Positions 7,063-11,813 of a stretch of DNA of 11,813 bases are shown here, piece after piece. A model generated the notes under the pieces. The model made no database searches. It was not told the DNA's origin and saw only the letters and a list, made by a program, of their open reading frames with translations. Position 1 is the first letter of the stretch, and each line of letters begins with the position of its first letter. Origin of the DNA: an uncultured Nocardiopsis sp. GTDB lineage: Bacteria > Actinomycetota > Actinomycetes > Streptosporangiales > Streptosporangiaceae. Location: assembly GCA_937957845.1 (NCBI GenBank), contig CALGOD010000956.1:1-11813 (forward strand), in the 5' to 3' direction. The translations under genes were made by a program, and so were the position numbers.

Positions 7063-7283
7063 ACCCGCGCTCGACGACGGGGGACGGGGCCCTTGGGCCG
7101 GGCCTGGCCCGTCTGGTGGGGGCCACTCCCCTCCTGGCGCTGACTACGGGGGAGGCCTCGGTGGTCCTAGAGCTGCTCGAGCAGAGCGCAGCGCTCGCCG
7201 CGCTCTCTGACCGCGAGGTCGACCCGGCGACGACTCGGCTGGCCGAACGGCTGCGCTCGGAGCTGTCCGCGCGCGCCGAGTGA
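7029..7283 (+). CDS. Small hypothetical protein (up to 84 aa)
   Basis: The frame ends at TGA 7281-7283. The last 50 residues (TTGEASVVLELLEQSAALAALSDREV and onward) look like a real small helical protein, with strong G/C bias at third positions. The start is uncertain: ATG 7029 has GAGGG directly against it, TTG 7059 overlaps the stop of the preceding short ORF, and the first 20 residues look unlike protein. No cysteine motif, membrane segment or known family is visible. It follows the NERD terminator, so it needs its own promoter, and it converges on the HNH operon across the palindrome array at 7288-7363. No function is proposed. Confidence 0.5.
   Translation: MGTGPRRSRGLNPRSTTGDGALGPGLARLVGATPLLALTTGEASVVLELLEQSAALAALSDREVDPATTRLAERLRSELSARAE
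7052..7070. promoter_or_regulatory. 19-bp operator-like palindrome
   Basis: GCGCGGGTT (7052-7060) and AACCCGCGC (7062-7070) are perfect reverse complements around a single G. It lies at the 5' end of the small gene ending at 7283. It could be an operator or a translation-controlling hairpin; nothing in the sequence tells which. Confidence 0.45.
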
Positions 7284-7287
7284 TGGC

Positions 7288-7363
7288 GTCCGGGACGGAC
7301 GCGGTCGTGTCCGTCCCGGATACAGAACCGTCCGGTGCGGATGAGGTCTCATCCGTTCCGGAC
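7288..7363. repeat. Intergenic array of four exact 13-bp palindromes, 21-bp period
   Basis: Exact RTCCGNNNYGGAY units start at 7288 (GTCCGGGACGGAC), 7309 (GTCCGTCCCGGAT), 7330 (GTCCGGTGCGGAT) and 7351 (ATCCGTTCCGGAC), each 21 bp apart, with unrelated 8-bp spacers. The array fills the gap between two convergent stop codons (7283 on +, 7373 on -), so here it is not coding. Units 1 and 2 are also complementary to each other: 7289-7300 pairs with 7309-7320 as a 12-bp perfect stem that could act as a terminator for either gene. Confidence 0.9.
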
Positions 7364-7372
7364 GGCGGGTGT

Positions 7373-7966
7373 TCAGAACAACGTGTCGGCGGGCTCGGGC
7401 GGTCGGCCGGCGGCGTCGGCCGCCGCGATGGCGGCCTCCACATCCCGTTCCTCGGCGAGGGCCGCGAGGATGGCGGTGCGGATCGCGACCGCGCGGCCGC
7501 GGGCGCCGCGCACATCGGTCAGCGGCCACTGGTGACGGCGGGCGCGGTAGTCGGCGTCGTTCTCCGCGCGGCTGATCACCTCCATGTGAAAAACGTTCTG
7601 ACAGCTGGGCTCGTCACACGTGTGACCGATGACCACGTCCCCCAGAGCGTCGGGAAGGACGCCATGGTGGAGCTGGTAGCCGATCAGGTGGGCGGTGACC
7701 ACCCGCCGGCTGTCGTCGGTGTGTGAACCGACACGGAACTTGGCGTGGCCCGTGGAGGAGATCGTGTTGAGCCAGTAGGCGCAGGCAGAGGGCCCACGCC
7801 AGCAGACGCTGGTGCGGTAGCGGGCAACGAGGTCCTCATCGGTCAGCCAGACCTGCCATTGGGCGGCCGTAACGGCGCCGCGCCGTCCCCGGGTGGCCGC
7901 TCCCGGCTCTGGGGCCGGGAGTAGGCCGCCGAACAGGTCAACGTCGCCGTCGTCGTGGGCGTTCAT
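7373..7966 (-). CDS. HNH endonuclease, 197 aa
   Basis: Start ATG at 7964-7966 overlaps the stop of the upstream membrane-protein gene as ATGA, a typical translational-coupling arrangement; longer in-frame starts would run inside that gene. The core spans about 55-145 and resembles phage and plasmid HNH_3-type nucleases. It has CWRGPSACAYW (55-65), the motif TAHLIGYQLHHG (91-102, H93), GHTCDEPSC (114-122, H115), QNVFHM (123-128, N124 and H127) and RAENDADYRARR (133-144). H93, N124 and H127 fit the nuclease and metal site. Only part of the zinc-type cysteine set is present (C117, C122). The tail is alanine-rich helix. It is the last gene of a three-gene operon and stops 10 bp before the palindrome array. 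Its target is unknown; homing, defence or plasmid processing are all possible. Confidence 0.85.
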   Translation of the reverse strand: MNAHDDGDVDLFGGLLPAPEPGAATRGRRGAVTAAQWQVWLTDEDLVARYRTSVCWRGPSACAYWLNTISSTGHAKFRVGSHTDDSRRVVTAHLIGYQLHHGVLPDALGDVVIGHTCDEPSCQNVFHMEVISRAENDADYRARRHQWPLTDVRGARGRAVAIRTAILAALAEERDVEAAIAAADAAGRPPEPADTLF

Positions 7967-8619
7967 CCGATGACCAGGGTCAGGATCGTGGCCAGGGCCA
8001 ACAGGATGCCTGCGGTGGCCAGCCCTGCTCCGGCCAAGCGCTGCGCGGTGTGCTTGCGCGAGGCGATCCGCGCCTTGACCACGGCGCGTTCGGCGTGCCA
8101 GCGGCCCGGGTCGGCCGTGACCAGCTCGGTGAACAGGCTGCCGGGGGTGTGGGTGGCATAGTGCGGCACTCCTCCGGTGCCTCCTCGGCGCGGCCACATC
8201 GCGGTGGCCAGCACGACCAGGACGGCCGCCAACAGGGCGGCGGCCGCACCCATCGCAACCAGAGCCGAGGCGGGGTAGGAGCCATCACCGGTGGTGAGTC
8301 CGGCCCCGGCGGTGAGCACGGTCAGCAGTACTCCGGCCAGGGTGGCCAAGGTGGTGTTGGTCGTGTCCGTGCGCGCGAGATCGGTGGCGGCGTCGGTAGC
8401 GGCGACCTCGATCAGGGCCGTGTCCGTCACGGATGGGGCCGCGTCCGTAGCGGTCGGTTCCTCGTCCATGGTGGACGCAGGCGTGGCGGTGGTGGCCACG
8501 CAGGTGTCCGGTGCGGACGCCTGCGTGATCGGTTCGGGTCCGGCGGTGTCCGTGGCGGACTCGGCCGTCGCCATGGCGGCGGGATCGGTGTTGGCCTCAC
8601 CGGGCTGGGGGGTGCTCAT
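7963..8619 (-). CDS. PycTM-like (DUF5706) three-helix membrane protein with long disordered N-terminus, 218 aa
   Basis: ATG at 8617-8619 with AGGAG 5 nt upstream, inside the 3' end of the preceding gene (2-bp gap). Residues 1-85 are disordered and rich in Thr, Ala, Asp and Ser; part is encoded by 13-bp palindromes. Hydrophobic helices lie at about 89-109, 117-140 and 194-217. The pattern ARTDTTNTTLATLAG before helix 1, MWPRR after helix 2, then HYATHTPGSLFTELV and ARIASRKHTAQRLAG before helix 3 resembles the Pycsar effector membrane domain (PycTM, formerly DUF5706), recognised from memory of the family pattern. In Pycsar, a pyrimidine cyclase makes cCMP or cUMP, which activates the membrane effector during phage attack. 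No cyclase gene is visible here, so an effector role is not established; a plasmid-spread or membrane role is the alternative. Confidence 0.7.
   Translation of the reverse strand: MSTPQPGEANTDPAAMATAESATDTAGPEPITQASAPDTCVATTATPASTMDEEPTATDAAPSVTDTALIEVAATDAATDLARTDTTNTTLATLAGVLLTVLTAGAGLTTGDGSYPASALVAMGAAAALLAAVLVVLATAMWPRRGGTGGVPHYATHTPGSLFTELVTADPGRWHAERAVVKARIASRKHTAQRLAGAGLATAGILLALATILTLVIG
8380..8560. repeat. Palindrome array in 21-bp register within the PycTM-like gene
   Basis: Exact RTCCGNNNYGGAY units start at 8422 (GTCCGTCACGGAT), 8506 (GTCCGGTGCGGAC) and 8548 (GTCCGTGGCGGAC). One-mismatch units start at 8443 (GTCCGTAGCGGTC) and 8464 (GTCCATGGTGGAC). Degenerate units fall in the same register at 8380, 8485 and 8527. 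All are multiples of 21 bp apart. They encode S-x-x-D or T-x-x-D units in the disordered N-terminal region. Confidence 0.8.
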
Positions 8620-8621
8620 CT

Positions 8622-9764
8622 TTACTCCTGCTCCTGGTCGTCGCGAAGGCGGTCGATGCGCTCCTGCAAACGCTCTGCGCGTTCCTCGGCCCGGTCCCGA
8701 GCGGTCTCGGCACGGTCGGCACGGGCGATCTCGCGGTCACGCTCACGCTCAGCCTGGGCGGCCAGGCGCTCGGCGGCGCTCTGCGCGGCGAGAGCGACGT
8801 CACGCTCGTGTTCGACGTTGGCCAACGCCGCACGCAGGCGGGACAGCTCCTCGGCCTGGGTGGCCAGCTGAACGCGGAACCGCTCGGCGTCGGTGACGGC
8901 CTGATCCCGGTCGGACTCGGCACGGGCAACGGCACGTTCGGCCTCGGCTCGGGCAGCCTGGGCCTGGTCACGCTCGTGCTCGGCGGTGCGGCGCTGCTCC
9001 ACGGCCTGATCCGCGCGGACCTCGGCACGGGCGCGTTCGGCCTCGGCGGCCTCAGCGCGGGCGTCGGCGGCTGCGGCGTCGCGGCGGGCAGTCGCGGCCT
9101 CGACCTGGGCAGCGTCCCGGTCGGACTCGGCCCGCTGGGCGGTGTGGCGGTCGCGTTCGGCGGCCTGTGCCGCCTCGGCCGCCTCGGCGCGGGCGGTTTC
9201 CGCGTCGTGCTGAGCAGCCTCCCGAGCAATCTCGGCTACCTGCTGGGCCTGCTGGGCCTCACCGCGGGCAATCAGGGCGCTCTCGGCGGTCTCTTCGGCC
9301 GCACAGGCCGCCTCCTCGGCTGCGGCTCGGGCGGCTTCGGCCGCTTCGGCGCGGGCGGTGGCCTGGGCCGCTTCGGCACGGGCAACCTCGGCGGCCTGGG
9401 CGGCGCGGGCCACTTCGCCTTGGGCCTCGGCGCGCGCGGCCGCGATTGCCGCTTCCACCCCGGCGGGGGAGGATAGTTCGGCCAGTTCCTTGCGGATGCC
9501 TCCGCTGACCTGGTCCAAGCGCTCGACGATCTCTTCGGCGCGCGCCACGGTGCCGAGCAGACCGGGGCTGTTGCGGTCGCGGCTGCGGGCGGCCTTGGCG
9601 TCGTTCTGGCAGCGGGTGGAGCAGTAGGTCGGGGGGCGGCCGGCGCCCTCGGGGCGGTTGCGCGCGATGCGGCCGGAGCAGTAGGCGCACCGGTGCGGCC
9701 AGTACCCGTGGTCGGGCTCCGGCTCGTGCTCGGCGGCGGGGATCTCGGGCGGGGTGTCGGTCAC
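8622..9764 (-). CDS. N-terminal zinc-finger, long coiled-coil protein (KfrA-like layout), 380 aa
   Basis: I chose GTG 9762-9764 because GAGAGGA (9774-9780) lies 9 nt upstream; an ATG at 9798-9800 is in frame but has no ribosome site. Residues 26-52 hold a four-cysteine module (CAYC, then an 18-residue gap, then CSTRC; C26, C29, C48, C52) with GRPPTYCSTRCQNDAK, the pattern of a small zinc finger seen in actinobacterial DNA-associated proteins. From about 75 to 380 the protein is almost pure Ala/Glu/Arg coiled coil with heptad-like repeats and no membrane segment. A DNA-binding head on a long coiled-coil tail resembles KfrA-type plasmid partition proteins in layout only; no KfrA homology is claimed. 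It is the first gene of the operon, preceded by an AT-rich promoter region. It is a candidate binder of the palindrome arrays, by inference. Confidence 0.75.
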   Translation of the reverse strand: MTDTPPEIPAAEHEPEPDHGYWPHRCAYCSGRIARNRPEGAGRPPTYCSTRCQNDAKAARSRDRNSPGLLGTVARAEEIVERLDQVSGGIRKELAELSSPAGVEAAIAAARAEAQGEVARAAQAAEVARAEAAQATARAEAAEAARAAAEEAACAAEETAESALIARGEAQQAQQVAEIAREAAQHDAETARAEAAEAAQAAERDRHTAQRAESDRDAAQVEAATARRDAAAADARAEAAEAERARAEVRADQAVEQRRTAEHERDQAQAARAEAERAVARAESDRDQAVTDAERFRVQLATQAEELSRLRAALANVEHERDVALAAQSAAERLAAQAERERDREIARADRAETARDRAEERAERLQERIDRLRDDQEQE

Positions 9765-9797
9765 GGGCGTGTGTCCTCTCGGAAGTGGATGCACCCC

Positions 9798-9845
9798 CAT
9801 CCTAACAATACTGAATTATCGTTTCCAGTAATCCAGAAATTAGGC
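9798..9845 (-). promoter_or_regulatory. AT-rich promoter region of the three-gene operon
   Basis: An AT-rich island precedes the coiled-coil gene. Read on the minus strand it offers the -10 candidates GATAAT (9815-9820) and TATTGT (9805-9810), giving a leader of about 35-45 nt before the GTG at 9764. Neither has a good -35. TCCAG occurs twice (9824-9828 and 9832-9836), 8 bp apart, and could be a regulator site. Confidence 0.5.
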
Positions 9846-9846
9846 A

Positions 9847-9871
9847 AAAGAAAAAGCCGCTCTCTGGCGGC
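9847..9871 (-). terminator. Intrinsic terminator with long T-tract (minus strand)
   Basis: On the minus strand GCCGC (9871-9867), loop CAGAGA, GCGGC (9860-9856) is followed directly by TTTTTCTTTT. The stem is short (5 bp, all G-C) but the T-tract is the best in the window. It insulates the operon promoter from transcripts coming from the right. Confidence 0.75.
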
Positions 9872-9977
9872 GGCCTCGACCTTCTGGTGCTCCCGGGCGA
9901 CTCGTGTGGTGGCACCTCGGGGCGGGGTGTGGCGGGTGTTGGTCGGGTTCCTCCTCCTGGGCGTGGTGCCGGCTCGT

Positions 9978-9993
9978 GGTCATCGTGATGACC
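9978..9993. promoter_or_regulatory. 16-bp operator-like palindrome
   Basis: GGTCATC (9978-9984) and GATGACC (9987-9993) are perfect reverse complements around GT. The size and short spacer fit a dimeric repressor site, but it could equally be a hairpin in a transcript crossing the region. Confidence 0.4.
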
Positions 9994-10078
9994 GTGGCGG
10001 TGTTCGAGTGCCGGGGGCCGGTGTGGCCGCGGGCTCCTCGGGACACTGCCCCGGGCGGGGCGGGCATCCTGGGGAAGG

Positions 10079-10108
10079 AGTCTATCGCGCCGGGGGCGGT
10101 GGTGTCAG
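10079..10108 (-). promoter_or_regulatory. Promoter-like element (minus strand)
   Basis: CTGACA (10103-10108) and TAGACT (10079-10084), separated by 18 nt, match the actinobacterial housekeeping consensus TTGACA/TANNNT well. It starts about 60 bp beyond the stop of the replication-type gene and points to the terminator at 9847. Confidence 0.5.
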
Positions 10109-10168
10109 CGTTTTGCGCCGCGATGTCGGGGGCGGGTTCGACACGACGCTGGGTGGTGCCGGCGGGGT

Positions 10169-11813
10169 TCACGCGGCGGCCAGGTGGCGGGCGATCTGGG
10201 CGGAATGGTCGAACCGGCCGTCCGGGCGCACGGCGTAGCGCTCGCGGTGCCAGCGGGCTCGGCGCAGGGCCACGGGGGTGCGCCTGCGGGCGACCTCGTC
10301 GCACCAGGCGGTGTGAGCGGCGCGCTCGGCCTCGTAGCGGCGCTCACGGGCGGCGCGCACGCCCACGGTGCCCAGACGGGCGGCGGCCGCGTCCAGAGCG
10401 GCCACGCTGGTGGGCAGGCCGGTGTGGGGATCGATCAGACCGTGCTGGGCGAGGATGCGCAGGTGGCTGACGGTGCGGGCGGTGCTGTAGCCGGTGAGGC
10501 GGCTCACCGTGCCAGGATCTACGGCGTACAGGTGCGTTCCGTGTTCCAGCAGAGCGGCGTAGGTGTGCTCGACGTGGTGGCCCAGGCCGGGGGCGTGGGT
10601 GGGGGAGTGCCCGGTCCAGACCTCGTGCGCGGACAGCTCCAGGCGGGCCTGGAGACGCTCCAGCAGCTCTTGGCGGGTGGGGAGCAGGGCCTCAGGGGGG
10701 GTGCTCGGACCGGGGGCGTGGTTCACTTGTGTCCGACCCCCCCCATCAGCACAAACACCGGGCCACTGGTCGGGGTGCACCAGACGCCAGCGTCTCGCCT
10801 TCGTGCCCTGGGGCTCCTGCGCCTCGACCAGCCGCCCGTCCCAGCGCAGCCGCTGGAGCGCCTTGGCCGTGGTCGACTTGCCGAACCCGGTGGCCAGAGC
10901 GAGGCGGCGCACGTCGACGTCGACTTCCCCGTCCTGGGCGCAGGCCTTCAGTGCCACGTACAGCACGGCCAGCAGCGTCAACCGGTCGGCCGCACCGGCC
11001 TGCTCCGTCCACAGGTCCGCATCGGCCACCGCCTCCAGCACCGCCGCGCCGATGCCGCGCAGGCCGACCACGTCGCGCTCGACGGCCTCGGCCCGCGCGG
11101 CCACCGGCGCCAGCCGGGCGGCGAAATGCACCGCATGGCGCCACTTGCGCGCCAGCAGGGCCCGGCGGTCATCCTCCCGGCGGAGCAGACGGCCCGTGCG
11201 GAAGCGGCGGGTACGCAGGTGCTCCAGGCCAGGGGCGCCGGGCTCGGCCGCGACCAAGGCGCGCACGTCCTCCAAAGACCAGCGGGCCAGCGCCAGGCTG
11301 GGCAGGATGCGCGCCAGGTGCGCGGACGGGTCCGCGCCCGGGTCGGCGTCCAGCAGCTCGCGCACCTTCGCCGGCATGGAGCGGCGCCGCCCGCGCAGGC
11401 GCATCGCCGCGGTGTCGATGCGCCCTTCCCGCTCGACGGCCTCGGCCTCCTCCTCGGCGTCCATCTCCTCGGCGCCGAACGCGGCCGCCAACGCCTCGAA
11501 CCGCTCGGTGGTGTTGGCGGCGGTGTCGCACACCGACAGGGCGTCCTCGGGGGCGGCGGGGTAGAGCAACTCCGCACGCCCGCCCGCACGGTGCGGGGCC
11601 CCGGGCGGACGCACGGCACCAGTGGCCGGGTTGAGCAGCGGAGCTATGTCCAGGGCCGGCAAGCGGCGTTCGGCGGCGCGCGCCAGCCGCGCCACGGTGC
11701 CGGCCTCCCGGAGACCCCGTCCCGCGGGCCGGGGGCGGCGCAGCCACCCCGCCCCCACCAGCTCCGCCCGACACAGGCACCTCGACACAAAGCCCAACAA
11801 GACCGAACACGGC
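10169..11813 (-). CDS. Replication/primase-type protein with two winged-helix regions, C-terminal part (5' end outside window)
   Basis: The frame stays open to the right edge, so the N-terminus is missing; a TTG at 11798-11800 is possible but the sequence there does not look like a protein start. About 547 residues are visible, numbered from that TTG. The segment LDIAPLLNPATGAVRPPGAPHRAGG (about 50-74) resembles the end of primase/polymerase-type replication domains of actinobacterial plasmids, from memory. A basic and acidic helical middle follows. The first winged helix is at about 272-340 (LLAVLYVALKA, then LALATGFGKSTTAKALQRL, then a KARRWRLV wing) and the second at about 413-456 (VDPGTVSRLTGYSTARTVSHL). 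The tail is basic. Two DNA-binding folds plus the position fit a plasmid replication initiator or primase-associated protein. The exact family is uncertain and a large regulator is the alternative. Confidence 0.65.
   Translation of the reverse strand, partial: PCSVLLGFVSRCLCRAELVGAGWLRRPRPAGRGLREAGTVARLARAAERRLPALDIAPLLNPATGAVRPPGAPHRAGGRAELLYPAAPEDALSVCDTAANTTERFEALAAAFGAEEMDAEEEAEAVEREGRIDTAAMRLRGRRRSMPAKVRELLDADPGADPSAHLARILPSLALARWSLEDVRALVAAEPGAPGLEHLRTRRFRTGRLLRREDDRRALLARKWRHAVHFAARLAPVAARAEAVERDVVGLRGIGAAVLEAVADADLWTEQAGAADRLTLLAVLYVALKACAQDGEVDVDVRRLALATGFGKSTTAKALQRLRWDGRLVEAQEPQGTKARRWRLVHPDQWPGVCADGGGRTQVNHAPGPSTPPEALLPTRQELLERLQARLELSAHEVWTGHSPTHAPGLGHHVEHTYAALLEHGTHLYAVDPGTVSRLTGYSTARTVSHLRILAQHGLIDPHTGLPTSVAALDAAAARLGTVGVRAARERRYEAERAAHTAWCDEVARRRTPVALRRARWHRERYAVRPDGRFDHSAQIARHLAAA

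Larger units (their letters stand above)
9847..10072 (-). ncRNA. Candidate small RNA, about 225 nt
   Basis: A minus-strand promoter-like element (CTGACA at 10103-10108, 18-nt spacer, TAGACT at 10079-10084) predicts a start near 10072. Transcription would then end at the T-tract terminator at 9847. The interval has internal inverted repeats (9978-9993 and around 10050) and no clear gene. It could instead be a leader of a small peptide (an ATG lies near the predicted start) or simply part of the upstream gene's 3' UTR. Confidence 0.35.
9872..10168. other. About 300 bp without a convincing gene
   Basis: This stretch separates the replication-type gene from the terminator. Several open frames exist on both strands but none has a ribosome site plus sensible composition. 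It contains a promoter-like pair at 10079-10108, a GC hairpin around CCCCGCCCGGGG near 10050 and the palindrome 9978-9993. It may be a 3' UTR, a small RNA gene or part of a replication control region. Confidence 0.5.

Noticed and set aside
7288..7363. CRISPR array
   Set aside because: Repeats of 13 bp with 8-bp spacers are far too short and the repeat core is degenerate; no cas gene is present.
8640..9470. Tandem DNA repeat (GCCTCGGC-type words) in the coiled-coil gene
   Set aside because: It is explained by Ala/Glu/Arg codon repetition of the coiled coil and has no fixed period at DNA level.
8050..9476. + strand open frames opposite the PycTM-like and coiled-coil genes
   Set aside because: Gly/Ala/Leu-rich repeats are the mirror image of the Ala/Glu/Arg coiled-coil codons; there are no ribosome sites.
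9840..10470. Open frames on both strands in the 9872-10168 gap and over the 3' end of the replication-type gene
   Set aside because: No ribosome site or recognisable protein pattern; most of each frame overlaps the supported gene or the hairpins. A tiny peptide cannot be excluded.
1..11813. Complete circular plasmid opened at an arbitrary point
   Set aside because: Joining the ends gives the right-edge minus-strand frame only about 13 more codons before a TGA at 39-41, and no sensible N-terminus for that protein appears. Circularity is not supported by the sequence.

Overview
The window is GC-rich with strong G/C bias at third codon positions, GTG starts and TANNNT-type -10 boxes, which points to an actinomycete (a Nocardiopsis/Streptomyces-type organism; genus not proven). 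It looks like part of a conjugative plasmid or integrative element. It encodes a full MobF (TrwC/TraI-like) relaxase-helicase, a NERD-domain membrane protein, a compact three-gene operon (zinc-finger/coiled-coil protein, PycTM-like membrane protein, HNH endonuclease) and the C-terminal part of a primase- or replication-type protein. There are no rRNA or tRNA genes, no insertion sequence and no CRISPR array.

Layout. Positions 1-94 hold the 3' end of an unknown + strand gene, followed by a 30-bp perfect palindrome that is probably a shared terminator. An unknown minus-strand gene (155-673) lies just downstream of the 1648-residue relaxase gene (703-5649, minus). The divergent gap 5650-6163 holds several inverted repeats, including one with 18-bp arms, and is the best place for an oriT and for the relaxase control region. 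The NERD gene (6164-6919, plus) ends at a terminator, followed by a small unknown + strand gene (7029-7283). The minus-strand operon 9764-7373 encodes a Zn-finger coiled-coil protein, then a PycTM-like membrane protein, then an HNH nuclease, with gaps of 2 bp and -4 bp. A 300-bp stretch upstream (9872-10168) shows no clear gene but carries a promoter-like element, an operator-like palindrome and a terminator. The replication-type gene (10169 to the right edge, minus) is cut by the window end.

The most unusual signal is a dispersed 13-bp palindrome, RTCCGNNNYGGAY. It occurs at least 16 times as exact matches, plus several near matches, and is arranged in short arrays with a 21-bp period (two helical turns). 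The arrays sit in both inter-domain linkers of the relaxase, in the disordered N-terminal region of the PycTM-like protein, and as four exact units in the non-coding gap between convergent genes (7288-7363). In both host genes they are read in the same frame, giving S-x-x-D every seven residues. This looks like a DNA site array, possibly for a plasmid-encoded partition, coating, replication or transfer protein, placed where proteins tolerate insertions. The binding protein is unknown; the zinc-finger coiled-coil protein is one candidate.

The relaxase would process DNA at an oriT near its gene, and the edge-truncated protein would serve replication. The role of the three-gene operon is open: PycTM domains are known anti-phage effectors, but no cyclase is visible here.
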